Virus record (IMG/VR): IMGVR_UViG_3300048929_000401
Location: 1-39,217 of that record
Direction: 5' to 3' (one strand)
Length of the DNA: 39,217 nucleotides
Source of the DNA: a virus
This document shows, one piece after another, positions 29,541 through 39,008 of the stretch (positions within the stretch are counted from its first letter, which is position 1; each line of letters starts with the position of its first letter). The translations under genes were made by a program, and so were the position numbers. The notes under the pieces are model-generated. The model searched no databases. It was not told the origin of the DNA and saw only the letters and a program-made list of their open reading frames with translations.

Positions 29541-30947
29541 ATGCCACTGTTACAAAACGCGCTGTCTTCGCTTTTGGGATTTTCTGGCGACAGTTGGAAC
29601 TGGCAGGACCATATTCACCCCGCGTCTTTTCGCGGCGTACCCTTTGCAGTTATCGATGCTGACGGAAACTTCGGGCGCCGGCAGGCAATTCATGAATACC
29701 CATACCGTGATACGGCATGGATCGAAGATCTGGGGCGCTCAACCCGCCGCCTGACCTTAAACGGATTTATTATTCAGTCCAGCCTTGTCTACAGCGCTGC
29801 CGATGTCATGACCCAGCGGGACAGCCTTATTGCAGCCTGTGAAGCCAAAGGCCCGGCTACCCTTGTACACCCGACGCTTGGTGAGCTTACTGTCAGTATT
29901 CCTGATGGCGGCCTGAAGATAAGGGAAAGCAAAGACTCAGAGCGAGTTTTTGAATTTTCACTGACAGTTATTGAGTCAGGTCTGCGTGTTTTCGCGATAA
30001 CCGGGTCCACCTCCGCCGCCTCAACCGTTCAGACTTCCTGGCTGGCGCTGGCATCCAAATCAGCGGCCACATTTATTGCAGAGGTAAATTCTGATTTACG
30101 CACTGTGACGCAGGCAATAAAAACGCTCAAAAGCACTGTTTCATTCTGGACCGGGATGGTGACGCGAACGGCCAATGAAGCGACAAACCTCAGTAATACG
30201 CTGAAATCAACGTTCGGCAGCAGCCGGTATGGGCGTTACAACTCAGGTACAGTTGGCGGTAATGCTTCTGGAGCGACAACGGCAACATCGGCTACGCCTG
30301 ATACTGATAATTATGACCTTCTCGTTTCACAGAAAATGGCTGCGTCAGTAGAAAATAGGGCAGATGTCAAAGCTTTAACGTCCAGTCTTTTGGTATCAAC
30401 CAGCGTATCCGCTTATGCCACAGGTGCGCAGGATGTAATAAATGCCCTGCTGGCGAGCGAGGCAAAAGGGTTAGACCTAATTCGCATGTTTGAAACGCTC
30501 TCAGCTTTTGCAGATACCACATACCGACCAGACAGCAGCGATAGCGGAATAGCACTTTCAGCACAAATTTACCTTATTACGCTAAGTGCGGGCGCGATGG
30601 CCTATGCGGCATCTATTTACGATCCGGTGAGCTATGAAGATGCCGCCGATCTCCTGCAGCGCGTGGTCTCTGTGATCGATACAGTTTCTCTGTCGGCGGC
30701 CGATGCTGGTTATGACCAGGTATTTAGCGAGCTGTGCGTTCTCAAGACCACGGTTAAAACAACCTTGCAGGATAAAGGGGCACAACTGGCCAATGTATCA
30801 ACTGTAATATTCAGCGCATCACTCCCTGCTTTAAACCTGGCTAACCGACTCTATCAGGATGCGAGCCGCACTGAAGGGCTGGTAAAGATGGGTGATCCTA
30901 TTCATCCAGCATTTATGCCACTTTCCTTCAAGGCGCTTTCTTCATGA
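29541..30947 (+). CDS. Mu N-like DNA circularization / baseplate protein
   Basis: A 468-aa protein with the DNA_circ_N signature (PF07157): WQDHIHPASFRGVPFAVIDA, REFEYPYRD-like HEYPYRDTAWIEDLGRSTRR and LTLNGFIIQ. In Mu this protein is part of the distal tube/baseplate hub; the circularization name is historical. GGAGG precedes the ATG, and it overlaps the next gene by four bases. Confidence 0.92.
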   Translation: MPLLQNALSSLLGFSGDSWNWQDHIHPASFRGVPFAVIDADGNFGRRQAIHEYPYRDTAWIEDLGRSTRRLTLNGFIIQSSLVYSAADVMTQRDSLIAACEAKGPATLVHPTLGELTVSIPDGGLKIRESKDSERVFEFSLTVIESGLRVFAITGSTSAASTVQTSWLALASKSAATFIAEVNSDLRTVTQAIKTLKSTVSFWTGMVTRTANEATNLSNTLKSTFGSSRYGRYNSGTVGGNASGATTATSATPDTDNYDLLVSQKMAASVENRADVKALTSSLLVSTSVSAYATGAQDVINALLASEAKGLDLIRMFETLSAFADTTYRPDSSDSGIALSAQIYLITLSAGAMAYAASIYDPVSYEDAADLLQRVVSVIDTVSLSAADAGYDQVFSELCVLKTTVKTTLQDKGAQLANVSTVIFSASLPALNLANRLYQDASRTEGLVKMGDPIHPAFMPLSFKALSS

Positions 30948-32005
30948 GTGATGACATGACATTGACTGTGGGGGATAAGGTAATTTCGGGGTGGGATTCT
31001 ATTCGTATTACCCGAAGTATTGAGCGTTTCCCCAGTGATTTTGAACTGTCTTTAATGGATGAATACCCCGGCAGTGATGATAAGCAACTGGTAAAAGAGG
31101 GTGACCCCTGCATCGTTAAAATCGGCCCTGACACTGTCATTACGGGATATATAGACCGCTGGGCCCCAATGATTTCTGCGTCGAGACACGAAGTCCGGGC
31201 GACAGGGCGCAGTAAGTGCGAGGATCTGGTGGATTGCTCTGCCAAGTGGAATAACAACGTGATCACCGGTGCGACCCCGCTACAAATCGCCCAGCGCCTG
31301 GCGGCACCCTATGGAATCACCGTGTCGAGTGATGTTGCCGGGATAGAAAATGTTCCGCAATTCACCCTGAACTGGGGCGAGAGTTCTCAGGAAATCATTG
31401 ATCGAATTACCCGGTGGGCAGCACTTCTCTACTATGACCTGCCAGATGGCAGCCTCTATCTGACCCGAGTTGGTACGAAGAAGGCTGCCAGCGGCGTAGC
31501 GCAGGGAGTCAATATCGAGGCAGCAGCCTATGAAGCTTCGATGGACGAGAGGTTTTCCGAATATACCGGCGTATCAATGACGGTTAATCCGCTGGTTGAT
31601 GACAGTGGCTATGGTGCTGTAACCAAAGCCACCGCAAATGATCCGGACGTTGCCAAAATGCGGTACCGCAACCGGATTATCATCGTTGAAAGTACCATGA
31701 ACACCAAAGAGCTGGCGCAGCAGGCGATCGACTGGGAAATGAACCGTCGATACGGCCGCTCGAAGGTGCTGCAGGTGACCATTGATAGCTGGCGCGACAG
31801 CGCGGGCAAACTCTGGGAACCCAATACTCTGATCCCGGTAAACATCCCAAAAATGGGCATCAATAACACGCTGTGGCTGCTGGCTGAAGTTACTTTTATC
31901 AAAGATGATCAGGGCACCGTTGCGCAGATGGTACTGATGCCGCCGGCTGCTTTTTCAGTTCAGCCTTATCGTTTCTACAACGTAATTCAGGAGCTGAACA
32001 GATGA
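30944..32005 (+). CDS. baseplate hub protein (Mu gp44/P-like)
   Basis: A 353-aa protein: VISGWDSIRITRSIERFPSD, FELSLMDEYPG, VITGYIDRWAP, then ATGRSKCEDLVDCS. This is the Mu P (gp44) family, equivalent to T4 gp27, which forms the hub that carries the spike. Coupled on both sides by ATGA. Confidence 0.93.
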   Translation: MSDDMTLTVGDKVISGWDSIRITRSIERFPSDFELSLMDEYPGSDDKQLVKEGDPCIVKIGPDTVITGYIDRWAPMISASRHEVRATGRSKCEDLVDCSAKWNNNVITGATPLQIAQRLAAPYGITVSSDVAGIENVPQFTLNWGESSQEIIDRITRWAALLYYDLPDGSLYLTRVGTKKAASGVAQGVNIEAAAYEASMDERFSEYTGVSMTVNPLVDDSGYGAVTKATANDPDVAKMRYRNRIIIVESTMNTKELAQQAIDWEMNRRYGRSKVLQVTIDSWRDSAGKLWEPNTLIPVNIPKMGINNTLWLLAEVTFIKDDQGTVAQMVLMPPAAFSVQPYRFYNVIQELNR

Positions 32006-32586
32006 CAGTGCTCAACACGCTTTACCGCCGGGCGATGATGATGCTCGGTGTGGGCAGCGTATCGCGGACTAATGACGACGGCGGGATCCAGAAAGTGCAA
32101 TACCAGACGCCGCTGGAAGTGCGCAGCGACACGCCCCGCCTGATGGAGTTCGGCTTCTCCTCTTCATTGCCTGCTGATGCTGATGTGCTGATTGCCTACC
32201 TTTCCGGCGATCGTTCAAATGCCGTGGTGATTGCATCCGGGCACAAAGGTAGCCGAAAAACTGGCCTAAACCCGGGCGAAACAATCCTCTACAACCTGTG
32301 GGGCATGCATTTTAAATTGATGGAGGAAGGGATAGAAATAGACGCCAAAGGGAAGCCGGTCACCGTGATCAACTCAACGAAAGTGACTATTGTTGCCTCA
32401 GAAGAAATTTATGCTGATGCGCCGGTGCTGAAATGCGCCGGAGACATCATTGATAACGCCGGGAGCAATACCACCACGCTGAAAGACCTGCGCGACACTT
32501 ACAACAATCACGACCACGTTGTTAACAACGTGCAAAGCGGCAGTTCATCACCTACAAGCGAAAAACCCGGGGAGTTAGTTGAATGA
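32002..32586 (+). CDS. baseplate spike protein (Mu gp45-like)
   Basis: A 194-aa protein starting with a basic helix, followed by an OB-fold-like part (QYQTPLEVRSDTPRLMEFGF, VLIAYLSGDRSNAVVIASGH) and a beta-helix with a His-rich NHDHV motif near residue 170 that could hold the tip metal ion. The C terminus GSSSPTSEKPGE is typical. It is the membrane-piercing spike at the end of the tube. Confidence 0.92.
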   Translation: MTVLNTLYRRAMMMLGVGSVSRTNDDGGIQKVQYQTPLEVRSDTPRLMEFGFSSSLPADADVLIAYLSGDRSNAVVIASGHKGSRKTGLNPGETILYNLWGMHFKLMEEGIEIDAKGKPVTVINSTKVTIVASEEIYADAPVLKCAGDIIDNAGSNTTTLKDLRDTYNNHDHVVNNVQSGSSSPTSEKPGELVE

Positions 32587-33017
32587 CGGACATCACAACA
32601 CTCTGGAATGCTGAACAATCCGTTGGAGACTGGGCTGAAGTATCCGGCGATCTGCAGTCTGGCGATGACCTCGAGACGGCCATTTTAATCAGCCTCTTTA
32701 CTGACCGGCTGGCGCGGGAAGATGACGAATACGATGGCGATAACCGCCGCGGGTGGTGGGGAGATCAGGATCAGGATTATCCAATCGGTTCTCGTCTCTG
32801 GCTATTGCGCCGACAGAAACTGACGTTAGCTGTTGCAAATAAAGCCCAGGACTTCGCCTCAGAGGCACTGAAATGGCTTGTCGATGATGGCGTCGTTGCC
32901 AGTATTACGCCAGTATCACAAATTGTTTACCCGAACCGCCTCAACCTATTTATCACCTATCAAAAACCGGGACAGGACGCGGTGTCGAAGCGTTATTTCT
33001 GGGTCTGGGAGTCTTAA
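32583..33017 (+). CDS. baseplate wedge protein (Mu gp46-like)
   Basis: A 144-aa protein of the gp46/GP25-like family (PF07409), with DLETAILISLFTDRLAREDD, RRGWWGDQDQDYPIGSRLWL and LLRRQKL. It links the sheath end and baseplate. Coupled to the spike gene by ATGA. Confidence 0.93.
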   Translation: MTDITTLWNAEQSVGDWAEVSGDLQSGDDLETAILISLFTDRLAREDDEYDGDNRRGWWGDQDQDYPIGSRLWLLRRQKLTLAVANKAQDFASEALKWLVDDGVVASITPVSQIVYPNRLNLFITYQKPGQDAVSKRYFWVWES

Positions 33018-33020
33018 TCG

Positions 33021-34166
33021 ATGCCATATAACCGGCCAACACTCACCGAACTGCGGGCGCGTAATCTCGCCGCGATTGAATCAGAATTAAAGGGGATAGG
33101 CACACCGTTAAGATTTTCAAATCTGAACATCATCGGAACAGCAGATGCAGGGCTGGCTTATCTTCATTATGGCTATCTTGACTGGATAGCGAAGCAGTCA
33201 GTGCCGTGGAGCGCGACGGATGAGAATCTTGCGGGGTGGGCTGCGTTAAAAAGCGTGACGCAAAAAGCAGCCAACGCTGGGACAAATAATGCCACCCTTT
33301 TCACCGGCACTGCAGGTGCAGCTATTCCGGCGGGTACCGTCTTAAACCGGGGTGATGGTTACCAGTACACGACAGATGCGGAGGTTCATATCGGGGCCTC
33401 AGGCACGGCAACTGGCGCAATCACTGCGGTGTTGCCTGATCCCAATGATGATCCTACGGGTGGCGGCGATGCGGGGAATACCCCGGCAGGTACCCAACTG
33501 ACGCTGGATGTCAGCATTTCAGGCGTTGACTCGATAGCGACTATCAGCACGGCCATTACGGATGGTGCAGATATCGAAACCGAAGATGCTTTCCGTTCCC
33601 GGACACTGCTTGCCTACCAAAATACACCACAGGGCGGAAATGATGATGACTATGAAGCCTGGGCGCTTGCCGTAGCAGGTGTTACGCGGGCGTGGACGGT
33701 ACGGAGGCTTATGGGGGCCGGTACTGTTGGCGTGTATATCATGATTGACGGTACGGATACCTCAAATAATGGTTTTCCCGTGGGTACCGATGGTATTTCC
33801 TCACTCGACAGCTGGTCGGGCACCAAGGCGACCGGGGATCAAAAAAGGGTGGCGGATTATATCTACCCGCTTCAGCCCGTCACGGCACTGGTGTATGTCT
33901 GTTCGCCAATTAAAACGACCATCAATTTTACGATTAGCGGCCTGGCATCGGCTAACAGTACAACAACTGCCGCGATTGCCGCTGCCATTGATGGGGTGTT
34001 GTTCGAGTCCGGCAACCCTCAGGGGGCCACGATTTATCTGTCTGATCTGCTGATTGCCATCAGTAATGTCAGCGGTACGGGTGGGTTTATCCTGACTTCT
34101 CCCTCTGCAAATATTACCACCACGACCGGGCAATTGCCGGTAAGGGGTACGGTGACTTATACATGA
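33021..34166 (+). CDS. baseplate J-like protein (Mu gp47)
   Basis: A 381-aa protein: LTELRARNLAAIESELKGIG, DWIAKQSVPWSATDENLAGW, AIPAGTVLNRGDGYQYTTDA, and EDAFRSRTLLAYQNTPQGGN, typical of baseplate J (PF04865). It forms the wedges that hold the fibre. It starts three bases after the gp46-like stop. Confidence 0.94.
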   Translation: MPYNRPTLTELRARNLAAIESELKGIGTPLRFSNLNIIGTADAGLAYLHYGYLDWIAKQSVPWSATDENLAGWAALKSVTQKAANAGTNNATLFTGTAGAAIPAGTVLNRGDGYQYTTDAEVHIGASGTATGAITAVLPDPNDDPTGGGDAGNTPAGTQLTLDVSISGVDSIATISTAITDGADIETEDAFRSRTLLAYQNTPQGGNDDDYEAWALAVAGVTRAWTVRRLMGAGTVGVYIMIDGTDTSNNGFPVGTDGISSLDSWSGTKATGDQKRVADYIYPLQPVTALVYVCSPIKTTINFTISGLASANSTTTAAIAAAIDGVLFESGNPQGATIYLSDLLIAISNVSGTGGFILTSPSANITTTTGQLPVRGTVTYT

Positions 34167-34759
34167 GCCGGTTTACTTTAGAAGATTACACGTCAGCGCT
34201 GCAAAATTTAATGCCAACCGGACTGGTATGGTCACGCAAAACTGATGGTGTTCAAACCGCCGTATTGCGGGCTCTGGCACAGTCATATCAGGACAGTGAT
34301 GATGCGGCAGTATCATTGCTAATCGGCGCTTTCCCGGCGACGGCAACCATTATGTTAACCGACTGGGAGAAAACGCTCGGGCTCCCGGACGATTGTGCTA
34401 TTGGGGAAAATGACAGCATTGGCATCAGGCAAAAGTCAGTGGTCTCGAAGCTTTTCAGTACGGGCGGTCAGTCTGCTGCTTATTTCATAGGTGTAGCCAA
34501 AGCGCTGGGTTATGACATTACCGTGACGGTTTACCGTCAGGCCCGGGCTGGAATGTCGGTCTGCGGTGATGCGCTTAACGGGGAGAACTGGCCCTTCACC
34601 TGGCTGGTAACAGCGCCCGAGACAACTATTTCCTATGCTCAGGCTGGCCAGTCTTATGCCGGTGATCCTTTGCGCTCTTGGGGAAATAAGCGGCTTGAGT
34701 GTCGTCTCAATACACTTGCGCTATCTCATACAATTGTGCTTTTCGGTTATTCGAATTAA
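34163..34759 (+). CDS. Mu gp48-like baseplate protein (DUF2313)
   Basis: A 198-aa protein: YTSALQNLMPTGLVWSRKTD, LGAFPATATIMLTDWEKTLG-like GAFPATATIMLTDWEKTLGL, and CRLNTLALSHTIVLFGYS. This is the DUF2313 family (PF10076), the baseplate-to-fibre connector in Mu-like tails. Coupled to gp47 by ATGA; a 54-base gap with a small hairpin then precedes the fibre gene. Confidence 0.93.
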   Translation: MSRFTLEDYTSALQNLMPTGLVWSRKTDGVQTAVLRALAQSYQDSDDAAVSLLIGAFPATATIMLTDWEKTLGLPDDCAIGENDSIGIRQKSVVSKLFSTGGQSAAYFIGVAKALGYDITVTVYRQARAGMSVCGDALNGENWPFTWLVTAPETTISYAQAGQSYAGDPLRSWGNKRLECRLNTLALSHTIVLFGYSN

Positions 34760-34813
34760 TCATTAATCTTTTTAAAATTTTTTATCAGCGCCTTCACTGG
34801 CGAGGGAATTTCT

Positions 34814-35683
34814 ATGCAAAAAATCGGGAATATCACAACTACTGCAGATGCTAATGGCGAGTGGACAAACGGCAATGTTGCTGCGGGAACTCCCCCTACA
34901 ATTATCGACGCAGCGTGGCTAAATACGATTCAGCGTGAGATAGCAAATGTTGTTACTAACGCGGGCTTAACGCTGGATCCAGCTAATGATGCTCAATTAC
35001 TGGCTGCGCTGAAATTAGGCCTGGGACCTGGTCGTCTTCTCAATTTTCAAATTTTTACTTCATCTGGGCCATGGACGCGATCAGCCGAAAACAAAAAAAC
35101 CAGGGTAATCGCTATAGGCGCCGGCGGCGCCGGTGGTAGTGCTGGGACAAACTCTTCAACCACTATCTCTTCGGGTTCCGGCGGCGGATCCGGCAGCTTT
35201 GTCGATGCCTGGTTCAGTACTATTCCGTCATCTGTCGATATAGTTTTGGGTACCGGTGGTATCGCTAATATCAGTGGTACAGGTGGCGATGGTGGTGTGA
35301 CCACGTTTGGCAGCTTGATCTCATGCCCAGGAGGGAAAGGAGGTGGAATAAATCAGGTTTCAACATCGAATATAATGAGTTACGCGGGCCAGGGGGCTGG
35401 AGGTTCAATGCCAACCGTCACTGGCGCAGAAAAATATGTCGCAACTGTCGGGCAGAGTGGAACGAATGGATTGGTATTCGGTACAGGCGGTATTACGCTG
35501 GCTGGCTTTGCCGCTGCCTCTATGCTGGGTGGCGGGCCTTCACAGGCCGCATCTGGCGCAGTTGGCGTAGCGGCCACCACTCCAGGAGCTGGTGGGCAAG
35601 GTACTGCAACAAATGTCAGTGTAAGCGCGAAACTAGCAGGGAATGGCGGTCCCGCCATCGTTATGGTTTGGGAGTATGCATAA
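34814..35683 (+). CDS. tail fibre / receptor-binding adhesin with glycine-rich tip
   Basis: A 289-aa protein. Residues 1-70 (MQKIGNITTTADANGEWTNG, IDAAWLNTIQREIANVV) form the attachment domain shared by enterobacterial phage fibres. From residue 90 the protein is glycine-rich, with repeated GAGGAGG, GSGGGSG, GTGGDGG and GPG motifs ending GGPAIVMVWEYA. Such domains, known from T2-type gp38 and Salmonella phage S16 adhesins, pack glycine helices and expose variable recognition loops. It is short for a fibre and likely defines the host receptor. The ATG follows GAGGGAA. Confidence 0.85.
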   Translation: MQKIGNITTTADANGEWTNGNVAAGTPPTIIDAAWLNTIQREIANVVTNAGLTLDPANDAQLLAALKLGLGPGRLLNFQIFTSSGPWTRSAENKKTRVIAIGAGGAGGSAGTNSSTTISSGSGGGSGSFVDAWFSTIPSSVDIVLGTGGIANISGTGGDGGVTTFGSLISCPGGKGGGINQVSTSNIMSYAGQGAGGSMPTVTGAEKYVATVGQSGTNGLVFGTGGITLAGFAAASMLGGGPSQAASGAVGVAATTPGAGGQGTATNVSVSAKLAGNGGPAIVMVWEYA

Positions 35684-36159
35684 TGTTAAATAAAAATTAC
35701 GCACTGATAAAAGATGGTTTCGTTGTTAACACCGTTGTCTGGGATGGTCAGGGAGAGATTTTTTCTGATTTCTCCACGGTGGAAATTACGGATTCCTTCC
35801 AGGCATCAATCGATGATGCTTACGTTAATGGAGTTCTGTATGCCAAGCCCCGTGATGGGTATGATTACACATTCTCGTCCGCTGCGTTGACTTGGACGAT
35901 CACTGCTGAAAGTGCAAAAAGGAAATCAGCAGCGGCCGCAGCCGGTAACTTAGTGACAGCCCAATCAGAGTACGATCGCGCATCTATAAAAATTACCGCT
36001 TTGCAGCAGCAAATTGATGATGAAGATTACTCAGACATTGACACGGCGGCGACAGTTGCGCAAACCAAAGCTACCTGGACTACTTACCGGAAAGCACTGA
36101 GGGCATATATTGCTGGTGGGGATGGCAGTGTGTCATTACCTGCTACGACGGCTGTATAA
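35683..36159 (+). CDS. tail fibre assembly-type protein
   Basis: A 158-aa protein overlapping the fibre stop by one base. The N-terminal domain (NYALIKDGFVVNTVVWDGQG, residues 4-60) and C-terminal helices (QSEYDRASIKITALQQQIDD, WTTYRKALRAYIAGG) follow the pattern of small fibre-assembly chaperones. An earlier in-frame start at 35323 would overlap the fibre by 360 bases and gives an Arg/Trp-rich nonsense N terminus, so 35683 is used. A virion role at the tip is also possible. Confidence 0.78.
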   Translation: MLNKNYALIKDGFVVNTVVWDGQGEIFSDFSTVEITDSFQASIDDAYVNGVLYAKPRDGYDYTFSSAALTWTITAESAKRKSAAAAAGNLVTAQSEYDRASIKITALQQQIDDEDYSDIDTAATVAQTKATWTTYRKALRAYIAGGDGSVSLPATTAV

Positions 36160-36163
36160 AAAA

Positions 36164-36182
36164 GACCACCGTAAAGGTGGTC
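36164..36182. terminator. bidirectional terminator between late and gtr genes
   Basis: GACCACC (36164-36170), loop GTAAA and GGTGGTC (36176-36182), with A runs before it (T run for the minus strand) and a T-rich stretch some ten bases after it. It lies between the converging fibre-chaperone gene and the glycosyltransferase. Confidence 0.85.
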
Positions 36183-36189
36183 AGTGTTG

Positions 36190-37461
36190 CTATTTTTTTA
36201 TCAGGCTCATAGTCCACCCTGGGGGGAGTATTCTAATACTCCCAATATCCCCAGTATTTTTCGTCTCAAATGCTTTAACATCTTGAGCGTATCCTGATTC
36301 AGGAAGAGCAGGCAACCTATATCCCATTGATAATGGCAATACCAAAGCAATCACAATGGCAGAAAGTATTGCACTTTTGTGCTTTGGCACGATAGAAGTA
36401 AGAGAAATAACCAAGCATGCAATTGCTACGTTTGTGACGTAAAAGTATCTTTCAACTCCCTCAGTATTAAATATTATTGGCCACTGAGGTTGGTCAAGGG
36501 CTACAACTGGTCTCGCCAGCGCAAATCCAATCATCAGTACAGGGAATAAGACTAGTGACTTAATACGCCACCCAAATTTTATAAAAGCAACCGTTAGAAA
36601 TACACATAAAACAACAAACACAACAAGATTAATGCTACTGTTCGTTGCAATGTTTTTCGCTATTTCGAATGGAAGAAAAGAACCATAAATTATTCTACAT
36701 GAAACTATATTAGCAAGCAGCCCAAAACTATATCCAAGCGGTGCGTTTGGCCTGGTCGATTCAGATGTTACCATAATAGCAGTGACCTGAATAATGCAGC
36801 AACATACCATACATATATCAAACATATTAATGCCACGAATAGCCTCTGTTAGCCCACCCCTGGTATACACGCGCTTGATAATTAGGCATGGGGCTATGAA
36901 AACCACGAAAGGTCCGCTTAGTCCACTAATTATTAATACTGAGAAATCATGTAATTTTTCGCTCGTTGTCCCTGCATCCTTGGCCATAACAACAGCCATA
37001 AGATACATAGATAGATACCAGTGTGCGTTTGTTATATTTACAAACCCTTCCGCAACATTTGGCATAAGAATAATGTATGCAGCTATAACTAACCTATATT
37101 TAAATTCAATAAAATTCATTCTACGTGAAAGAATGAATGATACAAAAAAACATCTAATAAGAATGGCTATGATATTTGCTACAAGTGGCGCGTTGAGCAG
37201 ACCAAATCCTAACGCAATACCATACGTAACCCGTGATATTGTCTGGTAATATCCATTCTGCGGCAATGCCAGTGAGTGCCAGAAACCGTAATTATAAATT
37301 CCCGCCATCCATACGCGTCCGTCCTCGGCCCATGGTTGGGCGTTAAAAATAATATCTGGCCTACGAAGAACAGTAAGAGTGAATGCTATGGAAATAACTA
37401 GCAATGGTAAAAAATATATATAAAACTTATTATTAAAATTTTTATCGAGAAACATCATCAT
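36190..37461 (-). CDS. serotype-converting glycosyltransferase, GtrC-type membrane protein
   Basis: About 423 aa with some ten to eleven hydrophobic spans. The N-terminal periplasmic loop carries [20 protein letters not shown], the acidic motif of GT-C-fold enzymes, and a large periplasmic C-terminal end follows ([20 protein letters not shown]). It would move a sugar from the undecaprenyl carrier to O-antigen in the periplasm and thereby change the phage receptor. The reading frame begins with three ATG codons; the third (37455) has the best distance from AGGA. It overlaps gtrB by 20 bases. The gene is clearly richer in A+T than the virion genes. Confidence 0.82.
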   Translation of the reverse strand: MMMFLDKNFNNKFYIYFLPLLVISIAFTLTVLRRPDIIFNAQPWAEDGRVWMAGIYNYGFWHSLALPQNGYYQTISRVTYGIALGFGLLNAPLVANIIAILIRCFFVSFILSRRMNFIEFKYRLVIAAYIILMPNVAEGFVNITNAHWYLSMYLMAVVMAKDAGTTSEKLHDFSVLIISGLSGPFVVFIAPCLIIKRVYTRGGLTEAIRGINMFDICMVCCCIIQVTAIMVTSESTRPNAPLGYSFGLLANIVSCRIIYGSFLPFEIAKNIATNSSINLVVFVVLCVFLTVAFIKFGWRIKSLVLFPVLMIGFALARPVVALDQPQWPIIFNTEGVERYFYVTNVAIACLVISLTSIVPKHKSAILSAIVIALVLPLSMGYRLPALPESGYAQDVKAFETKNTGDIGSIRILPPGWTMSLIKK

Positions 37462-38371
37462 TCCTTTTCTGTGACGCTATATAGCGAGGGCGACATTTCG
37501 ATTCAATATAAATTCTTCCAATATACTCACCTAATACACCGATCCCAATTAACTGCACGCCACCGAGAAATAGTATTGATACTAAGATTGATGGATAACC
37601 AGCAACGGGGTTACCCCAAAAAATCTTATCTAATATCATCCAAAATCCGTATAGAAAAGAAACTCCAGCTACTAAGAAACCAATGTACGTCCATATGCGA
37701 AGCGGGAATGTTGAAAAGCTGGTAATTCCCTCAATAGCAAGATTCCAAAGCTTCCACCCATTAAACTTGGTTGTACCTGCAACACGTTCTGCTCTGGTAT
37801 ATTCGACTATTGCAATGTTTCCACCAACCCACGAGAGAATGCCTTTCATGAAGAGGTTTCTCTCAGGAAGTCGTTTAATATTTTCAACTACTTCTCTTGA
37901 CATTAAGCGGAAATCACCCACATTTTCTTCGATTTTAGGTTGACTAATTTTGTTGTGAAGATGATAAAACCATTCAGCGCTCTTGCGCTTTAGGTGACCG
38001 TCAGAGGATCTGTCGGTACGCTTAGCGAGCACTACATCCGCCCCTTCCTTCCACTTTGCTAATAGCTGGTGGATGAGTTCAACTGGATCTTGTAAGTCAA
38101 CATCAATCGGTATAACTACATCTCCCGTGGCTGACTCAAGACCAGCAAAAAGAGCGGGTTCTTTGCCGAAATTCCTCGTGAAATGAATAGGTCTTATCAT
38201 TTCGTTAGAGGCTGCCAGGGAGTCTAATAATGACCTCGTACCATCATTGCTTCCGTCATTTACAAAAATAATCTCAACATCGTATGTAGCAAGGTGTCTC
38301 TTCACTTCATGGTAAAATATTGGTATTGCATCTTCTTCATTAAATACTGGAACTACGAGAGAAATTATCAT
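37442..38371 (-). CDS. gtrB: bactoprenol glucosyltransferase GtrB
   Basis: A 309-aa GT2-family protein: [50 protein letters not shown] (the D-x-D and DLQDP catalytic region, about 90-105) and two C-terminal membrane spans (about 230-255 and 265-290, [20 protein letters not shown]). It attaches a sugar from a nucleotide donor to undecaprenyl phosphate on the cytoplasmic face for use by the GtrC-type enzyme. It has a 60-base leader from the promoter at 38438-38465 and no strong ribosome-binding site. The flippase gene gtrA, normally just upstream, is not present. Confidence 0.95.
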   Translation of the reverse strand: MIISLVVPVFNEEDAIPIFYHEVKRHLATYDVEIIFVNDGSNDGTRSLLDSLAASNEMIRPIHFTRNFGKEPALFAGLESATGDVVIPIDVDLQDPVELIHQLLAKWKEGADVVLAKRTDRSSDGHLKRKSAEWFYHLHNKISQPKIEENVGDFRLMSREVVENIKRLPERNLFMKGILSWVGGNIAIVEYTRAERVAGTTKFNGWKLWNLAIEGITSFSTFPLRIWTYIGFLVAGVSFLYGFWMILDKIFWGNPVAGYPSILVSILFLGGVQLIGIGVLGEYIGRIYIESKCRPRYIASQKRNDDVSR

Positions 38372-38437
38372 AATATTTTTATGGTCATTAACTAGTTACA
38401 ATAAAATCATATAACACTAAGAAAATTTACTTTTAGT

Positions 38438-38465
38438 ATTATATGTATTGCTGCTGCTTTCGCAA
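38438..38465 (-). promoter_or_regulatory. promoter of the gtr genes
   Basis: On the minus strand, TTGCGA (38465-38460), a 16-base spacer and a perfect TATAAT (38443-38438). The start would be near 38431, about 60 bases before gtrB. It allows expression in the lysogen, independent of the late operon. Confidence 0.65.
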
Positions 38466-38510
38466 AGTATAGTCTTATATTTGCCCATGGTCGCAAGTAT
38501 GGGACTATTG

Positions 38511-38639
38511 CTATTTATGAGACTTGATATAGGACCTGTAGGACACACCTACCAAGACAATCACCACCATCACAATCGTTAAGAAAATCGTCAAAGAACC
38601 ACTTAAAAGCATTTCCGCTGCGAGGATAAGAGTATTCAT
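38511..38639 (-). CDS. 42-aa single-span membrane protein upstream of gtrB
   Basis: It begins MNTLILAAEMLLSGSLTIFL, continues with a very hydrophobic span (TIVMVVIVLVGVS) and ends in a basic tail YRSYIKSHK. GAGAGATG precedes the ATG at a suitable distance. One transmembrane helix, with the basic end likely cytoplasmic. It occupies the place where gtrA would be but is far too short for that flippase. The gtrB promoter begins 46 bases downstream, so it may be its own unit. Function unknown. Confidence 0.6.
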   Translation of the reverse strand: MNTLILAAEMLLSGSLTIFLTIVMVVIVLVGVSYRSYIKSHK

Positions 38640-38704
38640 GTTACATCTCTCAATATTTTTTGCGTTTTGATTACAATGAGCATACATGATACATATACAT
38701 GGAA

Positions 38705-38848
38705 ATGGGTACCACTAAAAAGTTAAAGAGTAAAAATACTATTAGGGATTCCCGCACCCATCCTATGAGGCTGGTATGGGACACCCATACTCCGCGTAGG
38801 CGTATTATCGTGCAGATCAGCAAAGGGATAATATTCGTAACTAACTGA
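38705..38848 (+). CDS. possible 47-aa basic protein
   Basis: A frame beginning MGTTKKLKSKN and containing RLVWDTHTPRRRIIVQ, with many Arg and Lys residues. The composition looks protein-like and basic, but no ribosome-binding site is visible before the ATG and no family is recognised. Position next to attR would fit a small DNA-binding accessory protein; that is speculation. Confidence 0.25.
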   Translation: MGTTKKLKSKNTIRDSRTHPMRLVWDTHTPRRRIIVQISKGIIFVTN

Positions 38849-38887
38849 AATGCCGCGTAAGTGCAATGAGGTGCAAAGCCTGAGGAA

Positions 38888-38920
38888 GAGGCCCAATACC
38901 GAATATACGTATTGGACCTC
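38888..38920 (+). other. strong hairpin upstream of a 22-codon frame
   Basis: GAGG (38888-38891) with CCTC (38917-38920), one mismatch, then CCAATAC (38893-38899) with GTATTGG (38909-38915) and a 9-base loop. No T run follows. It ends 20 bases before the GTG of the small frame at 38940 and might control its translation. Confidence 0.55.
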
Positions 38921-38939
38921 AGCTTATTGAGAAGGATAT

Positions 38940-39008
38940 GTGAAACGACTATTTTACCGGGTCATAAGTGGGAGGAACTTCATAATTTTGGGCTTCCACG
39001 GATTGTAA
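38940..39008 (+). CDS. possible 22-aa peptide with good ribosome-binding site
   Basis: A GTG start five bases after GAGAAGGA gives a 22-residue basic and hydrophobic peptide beginning MKRLFYRVISGRNFII. With the hairpin just upstream the layout recalls small regulated or toxic peptides, but the sequence matches no family I know. It may be chance. Confidence 0.22.
   Translation: MKRLFYRVISGRNFIILGFHGL

Noticed and set aside
38372-38900. OxyR/Dam phase-variation switch upstream of the gtr genes
   Set aside because: Only one GATC lies in the region, and no paired GATC/OxyR half-site arrangement is visible.
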